64,000 nt of DNA, from assembly GCA_945859605.1 (NCBI GenBank), contig OX243820.1, forward strand, positions 36,798,818 to 36,862,817, given 5' to 3'. A program made the position numbers and the translations under genes. Shown one piece after another: positions 24,532 through 44,584 of the stretch. The number at the start of each line of letters is the position of its first letter. The first letter of the stretch is position 1. The DNA comes from Lumbricus rubellus (Eukaryota > Annelida > Clitellata > Crassiclitellata > Lumbricidae). Under the pieces are notes generated by a model, which did no database searches, had not been told where the DNA came from, and was given only the letters and a program-made list of their open reading frames with translations.

Positions 24532-27500
24532 GTGAATGTATAATTAGTTTGATTCGTAAAATAGTAGTCACTTGGACGATAATTATACATGCATAAATTG
24601 CATGTGTAGGTCTACTTCGAGCCTAAAGTTCTAGGTATAGGCCTATATCATACACATTGCAATACTGTATTTAACAACTTTAATCATTTAAAGTTGTTTA
24701 GCCTCAATGCATTCTGCTGTAATAATTACTATATTATTATAATTCTTTTAATTCGTAACAAGAACTGCATTTGCACTTATTATAATAGCAAGGCATAATG
24801 ATGACTGCCTTGCTTTGGTATTCATGAATAAACATGACACAGTTCGTGCCGTTCATGCATAAACATGATGCCATTATTTGGTATTAATCAGTTTTCCATG
24901 GATGTGGTCACGGATGACGTTGAATGGGAGGCATTGAAACAGACTAGAAAATAATTATAGTTTCATTATGTCATACCTAAAAATAGTATAAATAAGCAAT
25001 CACGATACCAGTGCTGCTGCAACACTTCTGGCATCGATTTCGTTGCTTAAAACAAAGTCTTAATATTGAAAAATCTGCCTCGGTCGTTACTAAGTTCTTC
25101 ACAAACATACCACAAGCCAACAATTTAAAACTGTTGATCCCTTTTGTCATATGGCAACCATTTTGTCATAATTATTGCAGCATTTGTTTCATGATACGCT
25201 TTTTGTTGTTTTATTGCGCACTTGCCTTTTTAAAACTCTTTTGTCGATTGTAACCCTTCTGTCATATTGCTACTTTTTCGTCATTTCTTTTACCAATTTG
25301 TCACAACATTGCTGTCTGTCGTTTTCAGGTGCAACACCGGATGGAGCCGACGCAAGTTGTTGTCGTTCCAGGCCGCAGGGAAACCTTGATCGAAAGAGAG
25401 GTTCGCGAACAGTTGAGACGCGAAGCAGAACTGGCATCGCGACAAGGACCACACTCGACCATCTCATTCGCAGGTGACACGGATGCGACAAGACATAACA
25501 TCCGGGTGATTTCTTCCACGGATGTAAATGGCGGCAGGAGGGAGCTCAACCACCATGTAGTGCCGGACAGTGTGGGTTTGTCGAGGGAAGGAGGGGCGGT
25601 AGTGGGAGAACGGACGGTGGTAGTGGTGTCAACATCACCGGACGGTGGTGTCCACCGCACGACCACCACCACCACGACTACCACCGGTGGTAGTGGTGGT
25701 GGTGGTAGTGGTGGTGGAGGAGGAAGTGTGAAGACGAGCAACGAGGGGACTCCTGGTGGAAGTTGGATTCTGCATGAGCTGCAGGCGCAGGCGGCAAGGG
25801 AGAAGGAGTTGCGGAAGCACAGAAAGGAGATGGGATGGGAGGTGGAAGAAAGAGGACACGGGGATAACGACGGAGAGATGGACCAGGTTAGATATTCGGG
25901 GGGTACTTGGGCGGATCAAAGGGTCGAATTGGATGTCGTTGACAGCAGAGGGATGGAAGAACACCAGCCGGTTGTCCCGGATATCTTGGTTGAGGGACCA
26001 GGAGACAACAATGGAACCTTGTCGTTTGATCACCACCATCGCGCAAGGTCCCCGGCGGCAGGACGAAGGAACACTCAGAAGGTGCAGCCGTTCGAGGATG
26101 TGGAGCGCATCCAGTCTGAGATCCAGATGATCTACGTGCCACAGAACGAGACTCCGATCGACCGCGAGATCCGACTCCAGCGCGAGAGGGAAGAAGCGCT
26201 GCGTATGTCCCGTGGTATCTTCACGACCGTCCACGGCTCATCTCCTGAGATCGAGGTCGAGGTTCTGAGGCCACGTCCGATTGAGGAGGGCGCAGGACCT
26301 ACATCGGGGGACCTCGGGCTGTCCATGAAGAAGTTCGCGGAGAGTCGTCTGCGAAACGAGCTGGAGCGAGAGAAGAAGCGGGAACTCGACTTGCTGAAGG
26401 AGGGAAAGATCATCGTTCTGTCGGCAGATAGAACCCCCGATGCCATGACCTTTGTTGAGACCATCTCGCCGGAGAAGGTGGAACTTCGTGAACTGGCCAG
26501 AAAGATATCAGCGGAGAGACAGAGTGGTCTCAACGATGCGGCCTCGAAAGAAATAGCCTGGAATGAAGTGACTTTGAGAGATAGCACCACCCCGAGAAAT
26601 GAGACCTGGAGTGAGATATCCTGGCAAGAAGCGACCTCCAGAGATAACACTATCCCGAGAAATGGAGTCTCAACTGACAAGTCCTGGCATGACGTGACTC
26701 CAAGAATTCCTGCTCCGAGAAACGTGGCTTCAAAAGATATCACCTCGCACAACTCGGCCCCCAGAGGAAAAACCTGGAATAACGTGGCTCCAATAGAAAC
26801 GACGACCACGAAGAAAGTGGTCCTGGTGGAGCTACCCCAGAAGGAGCATCTCCATCTCGAGCCAGTCCACGTGGAAGTGCACAACGGTCACGGAAATGAC
26901 GACAGGGCTTTCGTCGATGCGAAGGTCCAGCATACACCTTCTCCGAAGTCGGAGACACACTTGACGGTGACCAGAAGCACGGAAAGGTCAGGAAGAGGAA
27001 TAAAGACGAAGTCCGTTTCTCCCAATTCCTACTCGGAGGAGGATGTTCAGAAGATTCTACTGACGGTTGCCGAACGAAGGATCGAGGAAGAGATTGCGGA
27101 GACCAAGAAACGAGAATTGGAACTGAGGTAACGACTTCAATCTTTTCATTATTAAATGAGGTAGGGTAGGGGGTCGCGTCAAAACCGAGGTCGTATACCA
27201 ATCGTGGGGTCAAGTAGAGTAGTTATACTGGGTGCGGTATATACATCCTAGGTTGAAATATTGAGAGTTGTGGCCTACCGTAACGGTAACGTCAAGTATG
27301 TATAAGGTGAGATGTGGTAAGATGAGAAACATGATCTTTGATGGTTAAACTGAGATGATTAGCTTTGGTAGGACTTCATAACAAATAATTATATAGCGCC
27401 TGTTGATGATAATTAAGGCATGATGTGTCGATGAATATTGGCATGTTATAGTATGTACAAGTTGGACGATTCTGTGAGCAATATTACTTGAATCAGTGTG

Positions 27501-28118
27501 ACTTGTGCGAGGCATTGCTTAGCGATGAGAAATCATTGTACCATTAGTTGTGTGGTCTTCTGAGTTAAGATCTCTTATAATACTACTTGCCGTAGCATGG
27601 ATTCGATTCTCTTCCTCTGACACGTTTACTGTGTTGGGACCTTGAGTAAGAAGTTCCACACTCACAATAGTTAGGCCTATTGCTCAGCCGACTGACTTAG
27701 TAATAATTATCATAAAAATTTTGTGGTGCAGGACTGGTTCTTAACAAAAGCGTGCCAAGAATAAAATTTAGTGCAACGTATAGTTTTGCTTTCCAATGTC
27801 GATGACAGGGAACTGCGCAAACATCGCCTGAGCTCTGAGATTCCTCGCGAACCGGAGGACATCAACAACAACAACAACGCGCATGCGCACTCGTCCGTTT
27901 CCGTCAAGATCGAGACTGACCACAAGTCACCATCTCCTCAGCCAATCAGAGACGGGAATCGACGCGATGACGTAGCGGAAGTGCACGTGACCACGGCGTT
28001 TGATGACGTCGATTTCCACCACCACCAGCAGCCGACAGATGGCCAAGGAGAAGTGAGGGCTCGTCGTCTGGCGTTGATAGATCAGTGGGAACGCGGTATC
28101 ATCCAGAGAAGCGATTAG
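24331..28118 (+). CDS. MISP/AKAP2-C-like protein, 769 residues, three exons
   Basis: Exons 24331-24531, 25329-27127 and 27809-28118. Joins are GAG|GTGAAT to TTTTCAG|GTG (phase 0) and AG|GTAACG to GACAG|G (phase 2). Two copies of the family element occur: RRETLIEREVREQLRREAEL (exon 2, near 25374) and NETPIDREIRLQREREEALR (near 26145), the latter matching the ETPIEREIRL...ERE pattern of MISP and PALM2-AKAP2. Basic helices with ESRLRNELEREKKRELDLL (about 26341) and ERRIEEEIAETKKRELEL (about 27073, continuing over the intron) resemble the C-terminal LERE...EERR helix. Known members bind actin or spindle-cortex components; the function here is inferred. The frame is open back to an acceptor at 24270, so the true start could lie in an earlier exon. 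ATTAAA at 28611 is a candidate poly(A) signal. Confidence 0.8.
25329..27127 (+). CDS. MISP-like gene large central exon
   Basis: 1799 nt. It has a Thr run followed by a Gly/Ser run (GGSGGGGSGGGGGS) at about 25660-25730, the two ERE-type elements, and a degenerate ~20-residue repeat at about 26543-26830. Repeat copies share W(N/Q/H)(E/D)xT...PRN, for example WNEVTLRDSTTPRN and WQEATSRDNTIPRN. The opposite-strand frames of up to 250 residues are shadows. Confidence 0.82.
27809..28118 (+). CDS. MISP-like gene last exon
   Basis: Starts by completing Arg, giving ELRELRKHRLSS across the junction. An Asn run, an H/Q-rich stretch and a C terminus DQWERGIIQRSD follow. Stop TAG at 28116. Confidence 0.8.
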
Positions 28119-28174
28119 TCCAACCGATAGCTACTCCTCGAGCACGTAACGAGCAACGGAGGGAGGAAGATGGA

Positions 28175-28345
28175 ACAGCGCAAACTGGGTCATCTTCGGT
28201 CAACGTCCATTGTGATTGGTTGACGAAATAAAACTGGGTCATCTTCGGTCAACGTTAATCGTGATTGGTTGACAGAAAGAAACTGGGTCATATTCGGTCA
28301 AGGCTAATTGTGATTGGTTGGCGGAAGGAAACTGGGTCATCAATT
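28175..28345. repeat. ~49-bp tandem repeat in 3' UTR
   Basis: Three and a half copies of aaactgggtcatcttcggtc + aacgt..attgtgattggttgac lie between the MISP-like stop codon and the candidate poly(A) signal. Each full copy carries ATTGG, the reverse of CCAAT. Confidence 0.85.
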
Positions 28346-29258
28346 CGGCATTTGCCACGAGCGGGCGGGATGTTTCTGAAATGTTATATAGCGCTTTTCT
28401 TTGAATATTCATATCTTGCTGTGATGAGTTGGTTTTAAATGATGACGTTTGATTGTTGATTGCTTCAAGCCAATCGGAACCAAATGTTTGATAAAGCCTT
28501 GATCCAGTTTCTTGCTTTTCTATTGGTCGCGCTGTTTTCCTCCCTCCGGAGACTTTTGCCAGCAATTTTCGTTTCGTTAATCTCGTTATTTGAATGCATT
28601 CCACAATAATATTAAAGCTCTTCCATCACTTCACATTTGTTTGTTTGTCTACTTTAATTGTCGTTTTGAAATCGTTAATAAGTTAAAATTTAATTAAGAA
28701 CGATTCGTTTATTAGACAACAATATGTTTCGAATCCGTTTTGTTTCGCCCAATTTTTTGTCGTTGGTATTCGACTGGTTTAAAAATCTTGTCTGCTCTGT
28801 CCTAATTAGGCCTATGGAATTCATGTTTATTCATATCAATTCATATCATTGAGCTCAGAAATGACAGAATCGGATTTTTTAGATAGGACCTATTGTTCGT
28901 TGTTCTGTGCACCCACCTTTGAAGGCCATGTTGTGGTTCATTTTATGTTGCAATGTTCTGCAGAAATTCCTTAATTTAACAGTAACAAGGGTTACTACAA
29001 CACGGACGAAAATTCTTCACTTCAGGAGTTGTGTACTTTGTAATGGTTCGAGGAATAGTACAAGGATAAGAACAATAAATTATGATAGTGTTAAGAAGTT
29101 TGTTGTAATAGCCTAAGTATGCCTATCCCAAATAATTTATAGTGGTTTTCAGTCTTTGAACCATGCATGCACTACACATTCACATTGTAAATATGTTACG
29201 TCTTGCTAATTACTCGATTTCGTGATGTGCGATGCTGTTGATAGAAATTAATAATTAT

Positions 29259-29565
29259 TGATGAACTGTATAAGAATTTGTTTATTAATAATAATTATTA
29301 TTATTGATGAATTGTATAAGAATTTGTTTATTAATAATAATTATTATTATTGATGAACTGTATAAGAATTTGTTTATTAATAATAATTATTATTATTGAT
29401 GAATTGTATAAGAATTTGTTTATTAATAATAATTATTATTATTGATGAACTGTATAAGAATTTGTTTATTAATAATAATTATTATTATTGATGAATTGTA
29501 TAAGAATTTGTTTATTAATAATAATTATTATTATTGATGAATTGTATCAGAATTTGTTTATTTTG
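29259..29565. repeat. 46-bp satellite with alternating 92-bp higher-order pattern
   Basis: Seven copies start with tgatgaa(c/t)tgtataagaa at 29259, 29305, 29351, 29397, 29443, 29489 and 29535, exactly 46 bp apart. The variable base alternates C,T,C,T,C,T and then T, so the array grew mostly by 92-bp dimers. Confidence 0.92.
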
Positions 29566-30995
29566 CCTATATCTCAGCAGTTTGTTGCATTGTCATGACT
29601 TCACTGAATGTTTAAGGATAAATATGATGTTTATTGGTCCGGATAATAATTATGATGGTGATTATAGTTTTCGAGATTATTAAGCTTGTAATTAAGACTG
29701 ATTAAGGAATATTGGTGTATATTGGTAATTTGGTATATTGAAATATTGGTAATTCTAGTGATTAAGAAATAATGAAAAACTTGTGGTAAATCTGCGCTTG
29801 CTTGCGGTCAACAATATGTATTGTCTAAGTAAATAATAATTGCTTTGTCGGTTGTATATTCGCGAACAATGTTATCGTGCGCTAAGTAAGACTTTCAGCA
29901 GCTATAGATCTTGAACACTACTTATGTAAATGATCTGACCTATGCCGACTTTAATGTTCAATGTTTGCCCTCATATTAAGTTGCACTACAAACCTAATAA
30001 TAAATCGATAAATAAACTGATATGGTTACTTAAGCAGCAGCATACTTGATTCTGGTAAACTTCGTATGACAAACACATACTTGTTGTGTACACACACTTC
30101 GCTGAGACCTTTCAATTCAATGGCCCTGCGCGATCTGCTCTCGACCGACCCTTAACCTTGCAGAATAGCCTATATCCTAAAGCGTACTGTTTATGCATAC
30201 TTTGCATAGCATATAATATACAAGATAAGCCTACATACACACATACATACATGTTTGTATATACATTTATTTGTCTTGTAAGATCGAGATTGGGTCATTG
30301 GCATATAAACATAATGTATGATACATACATGATCGAGATTGAGCCGTTAATATTATATGTATATTATATTGTAAATAATAGGCCTATATATAATTTTAGG
30401 GATCCAATCTGGATATTAAAGGCCAGTCTATCTTAAAAAACTGTAAAATAAAATAAAATATTAAAATGCTTTTTTAAAAACAGATTATGTGCAATTTTGT
30501 GCATAATATACTATGTAGCCTACCCTATGTTGCACATAGCTGTTTCGATCTTGTATTCGGTATACATGCATTGCATTATGGTACAAAAGTAACCTGCATA
30601 ATTATGCTAACTTGTTAAACAGAAAAACCTGAACGAACACACGCGCACCGTTTAAGCACAGAACATAAAGCTGCAAGAACTCGAGCAGAGAACAAAACTT
30701 AATGTGACCGCATCATGCATGGATTCCGAAAACATGTTTTGAGATGCCCCCTTGAGCGCGGTAAGAAATGTGTTATGTTTTACGCAATAAATATAACTGT
30801 ACATGGTAACTTCTTGTTACTGGTGTATATGATGTACAATGTTTTCGATCGATTTTTAGGCAACAAAACAATAGTTGAATATTATTGGGAACATGTGCAC
30901 CGATCGAAAATGTCGTCTGAACAACTAAACAAAGCACTTGTCAACATAGCGATACAACTACGCGCACAAACACGCATACAGTTCCGCAAGGACAC

Positions 30996-31124
<129 letters not shown>

Positions 31125-31349
31125 AGCTCTATATAGGCCTAATTGGAGGCCTACATGACCATATACAGGCCTGTCGTATATGTTCGTAGCCTACTTGGGA
31201 GCCAAGTTCAATTGGGAGACAGCAATACTTTGCGCACAAATCTCAACACTTATACACCATAAGCAAAACACTTCATAGTCACGGCGCAGGTCAAGTCCAG
31301 ATAAAGGTTCTTACTTTGATTTACCGGTCTATACTATTATAGCGCCCAA

Positions 31350-31646
31350 GAATCTTTGCGATCTCATAATATACACCTGCGCAGAGTTCCTTGGTCCACT
31401 GTACGTGCTCACTTGACAGACGTTAACTTGTTCCGCGATCAACGATTGCTTTGGCAAAACTCAATTTTTTTCCTTCTCTGGTCTAGAACTGTGGAATCTG
31501 TCCTCTGCATTGTATGGTTCTTTGTTATTATCTGGGACCCGAAGCACATCTTTTCGCTGTTTCAAAACTAGGCTACTTTCTTTGTTTTCCATGGGTCTTT
31601 TGCACTGGGCGCTCATCTATTTGGTTTGAACTGCGAGAGGCGCTTT
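31350..31646 (+). mobile_element. LINE 3' end fragment, interrupted by an hAT-like insertion
   Basis: Degenerate end of an L2-type ORF (around 31450-31560), then tgggcgctc...gcgagaggcgcttt. The tail resumes after the insertion at 35759 as ggcgctttataaattta, matching the GGCGCTATATAAAT tail of the family. Confidence 0.6.
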
Positions 31647-34416
31647 CAGTGGCGTCTACCAATGGGGGGGTTGGGAGAACGTTCTCCCACGGTTTCTGAA
31701 AGTGGGGGGGTTTGACGTTTTTGAACGTAAACTGGGGGGGTTGGCGATTTCTAATGTGATATTTCGGACCAAAGAATCCAAGGTTCACTTGAAGTAACTG
31801 CCAACTCAAAGGAACATGATCAGTGGTGAAACACATAGACTGGGGTGGACCTCTTAACGCTTCAGATAACACCTACTGAGGAAGTCAAGCGGAGGCCGAG
31901 CCATAGCAGGTGATGAAGACGACATAATCAAGATGGTCAAGGGTCATTAAACAGCACAGACACGTCTTGCTGTGCTTACATGTATGTCCCACAGTCTTCG
32001 GGAAGGGTCGGGTTCTTCCCCTTGTGAAGCTAATGACATTGATTACACTGCAGCTGCTTCGCGTTAGATGCCCGGCCAGCAAATCTCTGTTGGTCCAGTG
32101 ACTAAGATCAGCCACATTTAGGATGTAAACACGTGCCTTTCAATGTTAGAGAATGATGCAGCCGAAAGTGTTAAGGGTAACTGGTTTCTGACGGTGATAA
32201 TCCTTTTGCTATAGACTTAGGGACTTCACTGTTTTTCGCAGTGAGATGCAATAATAATATTAAACATAAACATCAACCGAAATTCCGTGGGATGAGTTCG
32301 GACTATTAGTTTCGTGCTATTAGGCACAATATTTGCAGGTAGGCCTACTATGGCCAGCAACATGAAATTTCTCGGCGGTGAGTTATAACAATTAACAATA
32401 ACGTTCCCTCTAAGGTGCGCGCGCGCGCAGTTGCTCTGATCGTCCGGCGCAAAACAATTTTCATCAGCCCAGATAATAATTATTTAATTCATTCACTCTT
32501 CGAATTGTACTTGATATCTAACTTCTGGAACATGTCTTAATGTCTTAATGCAACAAAGATCGAAAAACCCAGTTCTAAGCAGGTAGTAATGGTTGAATTC
32601 TTGGTATCCGATCTCCAATAAAATAATATGCAGCTATAATGCAGGACTGCAAAGCATAACTAATAGGGCTAATTAAGCCCTCCTAGTGATGCTCTGCATT
32701 CCTCTTCCATTGCCTAACGACATAATTCTTAAGCTTTCGTTGAGCTTGTGTATAAATTCAGCCACTGACAGTTGACACCCCGAGTTGCTCTCTGTTTGCA
32801 TCTGTTTCACACTAAATTGTATATATATTAATATATAATGGTATATATATATATATATATATATAATTATATAAGTGTCACTGGATGAATGTCCTTTGAG
32901 ACTAGCCTTTGATGATACCAGCAATGGTGTGGGCTCAGCCAGTCAAACTCCAGAATAGCATTCTCCTCTGTAGGTTTGCCTGGCCGTGTTAAGATGTGTA
33001 GAATTTATGACCCTCCTGATCTTTATCAGTAGCTCGAGGGATTAATTACCAACTCCGAATCTCATTCACCAGTCCCTCCTCTGTAGGTTTGGTGGGCCGC
33101 AGAATCTACACCCCTCGCTGTCCTCCTCACCATCATCATCGTCGTCATGCACCGTGAGCCATGTACGGTATTCACAGGTGTCTAGCGTAAGCTTCGTCCT
33201 ATCTCTCTTGTTCTGAAAGGATCATTATATCTTATTGGTGGCGCAGTTTCCAAAACGGGCAGAAAGAAATGTCATTGTCTAAGCCAGTTAATTAAACGAA
33301 AAACTCATGACGATTAAGACGGTAAAACGCAGAGGGAAAGAGTTGCCTCTAGGCTAGGCCTGTATTCAAAGCCTCGAAACAACGAAATCGACTTGAAGGC
33401 AATCACTTGGACATGTTGATGAGGATGAAATTTTATCTGACGAGTGGAGGTGGACAAACAGTTGACCTGGGTAAGGTGTACAATTATTGGAAAAACAACA
33501 AAATCAAAAGAGAAAAATTATATGATTTTTCAAAACATGTGATAAGTAAGTATATTCTTTAATGTACCAGCTGCATACGTTTATTTGATCTTGTTTGACA
33601 GAGGAAAGACTCCGAGTAGCCTATAATTATATCCGAGAGAGGACTTCTGAATTAAAATGGATTAGACCAGTCTACTTTGCACAGCTTATTAGAACATTTT
33701 AAATTTTATATCTTGAAAACTCTTCTGTAAAAGCTTTCTTGCATTTTCTAAATAATGTTTCAATTTCTCATAATGGACTCGGACTTTGACTAGACTAGTC
33801 TGCTTTTCGAATTAGACTATTACAAACATCACATGACAAGTCATTGCATAATTAAAGACACTTATTTTCAAAAATTAAAACTGGTGGCTATAGCCTATTG
33901 TTTATGATTGGTCTACCCTTTTCTGGGCCTACCTAATAAGCTTAAATATTTGAAATCTGATTATTTGTAAATAAAGTTCTATCGGTAACCTATCATCGGT
34001 CCACGTGGGTTTTTTAAAATAATAAAATACGTATTTTTATTATAAAATTTAAAAAACCTCATATAATACCATTATGAAAATAATATTTAATGAGCAACAG
34101 TTGAAAATAGAGTCCTGATAAAAAATTTGTGCTCCGGTAATTTTTTAGCTTGCTCAGTAGGCCTACTATCTGCTCAGCACGCAGCAACCTTCTACTACAC
34201 AAATTCTCGACCTATCTAAAACTAACTAAACCTGTTTATTTAGTTTCAGGTCGGCCTAGGCTCGAGCACTGCGCATTGACTTAGCCTAACTTAGTTCAAA
34301 TTGAAATTTCTTTAATTTCTGTTCGATTCTTTTAGGAAATAGGCTGTCTGCGCTGAACGTTCATAGCAGATTTCAAGCTGTTAGCAATTGTTACACTATT
34401 GCTCTGCATGGTCAAG

Positions 34417-34677
34417 CAGTGGCGGAGTCTGGGGGGCTAGGGGGCTAAGCCCCTAAATGCGCTTAGGCCCCAAAATTCGGAAAATGTCTACAAACACGGG
34501 TGCGCAGCTTACACTCACCTCACAAAGAGCAAAACCGGGGGAAATAAAGCCTAAAAACTCTAGCGATCGTCATGGCCAGCCTTCTCCATTGCTTTCTAAA
34601 ACCATTGGATGACTAAAAAAGTTGTCACATTTTTCGTCCGAGTCAGCCCCATAGTTAAAATCCTGGCGCCGCCACTG
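34417..34677. mobile_element. 261-bp hAT-like MITE nested in the larger element
   Basis: Ends CAGTGGCGGAGTCTG and TCCTGGCGCCGCCACTG. Flanks TGGTCAAG and AAGTCAAG match in six of eight bases. The same right end occurs alone at 53351-53367. Confidence 0.7.
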
Positions 34678-34958
34678 AAGTCAAGAAAGTTAACCATAAG
34701 CCTAATAGCAGATACTTGGCTGTAGTTTATTAAAAATCGTGTCAAGCTAGCCTGCTTATTCTGTAAGCTTATGCACCAAATAGCGGTCGTCAACGAAAGG
34801 CGGCAAATGCATGCAATTCATGGTTAATGTTGCTGACAAAATTTGTCCAAGTACGCGAACGCCTACAATTTGCTTTTGAATAGGATGCGATGAGTCTGCT
34901 CTGCAGATTCTCAACAAGAATGTCTTACCTACTTAGCCTAATAGTATTTTAAAAAGAT

Positions 34959-35144
34959 CAGTGGCGGCTCTAACTATCAATTTTAACAGTTCACCTCACG
35001 GTCATGGGAGTCAATCAGCACCTGAAGAAATAATAACACATTATGCAAGGAATACATTAAAAATTCCAAAGTATTTTCGACAGGCCAAGAGCAAAATTGG
35101 CAGGTCATAATGACCTACCGAGACGTATAGTAGCACCGCCACTT
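34959..35144. mobile_element. Possible third CAGTGGCGG-ended element
   Basis: Starts CAGTGGCGGCTCTAACT and ends AGTAGCACCGCCACTT. The last base and the flanks (AAAAAGAT, AAATTAAT) match poorly, so the boundary is uncertain. Confidence 0.45.
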
Positions 35145-36159
35145 AAATTAATTGTGTGAGTAGGCCTAGGCCTATAAGCTGAAGATGTCAAAATTTAGGA
35201 TGATTGCCTTTTTGTTGCTAGGTTGCAATTTTTGCTGTCCATTTGTTTCCAAATACATGTAGGCCTGTAATTGTATATGCAATGTTAATCTATGATTTAT
35301 GATGTAGGCACCTGACTTTTGAGCAGAAAGATTTGTCCCACCCATGCAAAAAATTCTGTTGGCACCTAGGCTATGCCAAAAAATATATATCAGTTACAAT
35401 ATGGCAATGACAAATCTGCATTGTTAGGTTACACTGGACTAAAATAAGAATCAAACTGCTGGTAATATAGTCACAAAACTTATCACTGTTGTCTGTTTTT
35501 TGGAATAAAGAATTAAACTATGCCCTGAAATCGATAAATTGTAAAAAATGTTTGTGAATTAATGGATCTTTATTTATTATTAAGTAATTTAATTTTTTCC
35601 CTTATAATCACTTTTATTATGGACTTTGCTCATAATATAATAGGCCTATTAATGTACAGTTGTGTGCCTTTTGAAGTGCCAAGTCTTTTATAAATACAAG
35701 TCGGCCAAAATGGGGGGGTTCGTTCTCCCACGCCAAGTGGGGGGGTTAGACGCCACTGGGCGCTTTATAAATTTACAGATGCAATACAATATATAGTATA
35801 CGGCATACATTGTATATCTGTGTATATTTCGTGTACATGTAGCCTATTTAATAATTATATTATTTATTACAATTTTAATATGCACAAAACAATGCTCATA
35901 CCCACAAAAATGCCTGCACTTAATTATTTACTAATCGAAGAGCAATGTGGACAAAGTGAACACATACAAATTCATGTAGCCTACATCATACATAATTATA
36001 CATCCTGCATCGTAATTATGGCTTCGTTGGTTAAACAAAATCCGATACACAATCCTACAGAGCCTCGTTAGGCATATACGAAAAGTTGAGCGTCTATTAA
36101 TAGAGATGACGTAATTACGAAAAGTGGGTGTTATATTAATAGAGCGTAGGTCGTAGGAG

Positions 36160-36610
36160 GAGGTGGAAGAGGACGAAAAGGGGAAGAGGAAGAGAATGAG
36201 GAGGAGAGGGCAAAGAACAAGAGGAGGAGGAGGAGAAGGAAGTGGAAGAGGAGAAGAAAAATGATGATGAGGGGAGGAGGAGAAAGGAAGGAAAAAGAGG
36301 AGGAGGAGGAGGACGAGGAGGACGAGGAGGAGAAGGAGGAGGAGAAGGAAGAGGAGGAGGAGGAGGAGGAGAGGGCAAAGAACATGAGGAGAAGGAGGAG
36401 GAAGTGGAAGAGGAGGAGAGAAGGAGAAGAAAAAATGATGAGGAGGAGGAGGAGAAAGGAAGGAAGGAAGGAGAGGAGGCGGAGGAGGAGGATGAAGAAA
36501 AAGAAGAGAAGGCGGAAGAGGAGAAGGCAGAGAAGTGGAAGAGACGGAGAAGAGGAAAAAGATAGAAAAGAGAAGGAAGTGGAAAGGGAAGGAAGATGAG
36601 AAAGAGGAGA
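36160..36610. repeat. (GGA/GAA)n polypurine tract
   Basis: About 450 bp of gaggaggagaag-type sequence. Long E/K-rich and S/P-rich frames over it are artefacts. Confidence 0.95.
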
Positions 36611-36614
36611 GCAG

Positions 36615-36682
36615 GTGTTAATTTTGTTAGGCTCGGCACATGAGAGCACGTGACTAGTCCTCTCCCTCACCGTGCGAGTCAT
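36615..36682 (-). repeat. SINE body fragment (tagtcctctccctc type)
   Basis: ttaattttgttaggctcggcacatgag...tagtcctctccctcaccg resembles 1590-1675 and 63285-63345, where a tRNA-like head (63395-63480, minus strand) is attached. At two of the three copies the head is replaced by a microsatellite. Confidence 0.55.
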
Positions 36683-36687
36683 CCACC

Positions 36688-36688
<1 letters not shown>

Positions 36689-36753
<65 letters not shown>

Positions 36754-36778
36754 TAGACAGACAGACAGACAGACAGAC
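36689..36778. repeat. (AGAC)n microsatellite in the 3' UTR region
   Basis: The tract ends 10 bp from the stop codon of the lectin receptor gene and would be transcribed as (GTCT)n. Confidence 0.95.
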
Positions 36779-36788
36779 CGATTCCTAA

Positions 36789-44381
<7,593 letters not shown>

Positions 44382-44584
44382 CTGTGTGATGCAGAGAAGC
44401 ATGGAACCAGTGTATAGCAGGATTTATGTGGCGCCCGATCTCATCAAACGGGATATTATGCTATTATCGACTGCTCGCTTTTTTCTAGTCTTCCTCTTAT
44501 TCTTGCCGAAGTAGAGCTTGTTATGCGTTCACAGGCACATTCGATATGAGTTATGGCAGTTGGCTATAGATGCTTTAGCTATTC

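Larger units (their letters stand above)
31647..35758. mobile_element. 4.1-kb non-autonomous hAT-like transposon with perfect 8-bp target duplication
   Basis: Left end CAGTGGCGTCTACC, right end reversed CAGTGGCGTCTAAC: 12 bp of perfect terminal inverted repeat, each followed by G-run subterminal sequence. GGCGCTTT flanks both sides (31639-31646 and 35759-35766). Terminal CAG and 8-bp duplications are hAT features. No transposase-like reading frame was found; frames inside are short. Two further CAGTGGCGG-ended elements are nested inside it. Confidence 0.85.

Noticed and set aside
25635..26884. Minus-strand frames of 138-250 codons
   Set aside because: Shadows of the GC-rich MISP-like exon. 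The plus frame has splice-phase and family support.
29259..29565. CRISPR-like array
   Set aside because: Contiguous 46-bp tandem units without unique spacers, in a eukaryotic genome. The same holds for the 33-, 26- and 11-bp arrays.
31885..32115. 76-codon Cys/His-containing minus frame inside the hAT-like element
   Set aside because: No recognisable transposase or zinc-finger spacing, and no splice support.
36131..36682. Long Ser/Leu/Pro and Glu/Lys frames
   Set aside because: GGA polypurine tract; no gene evidence.
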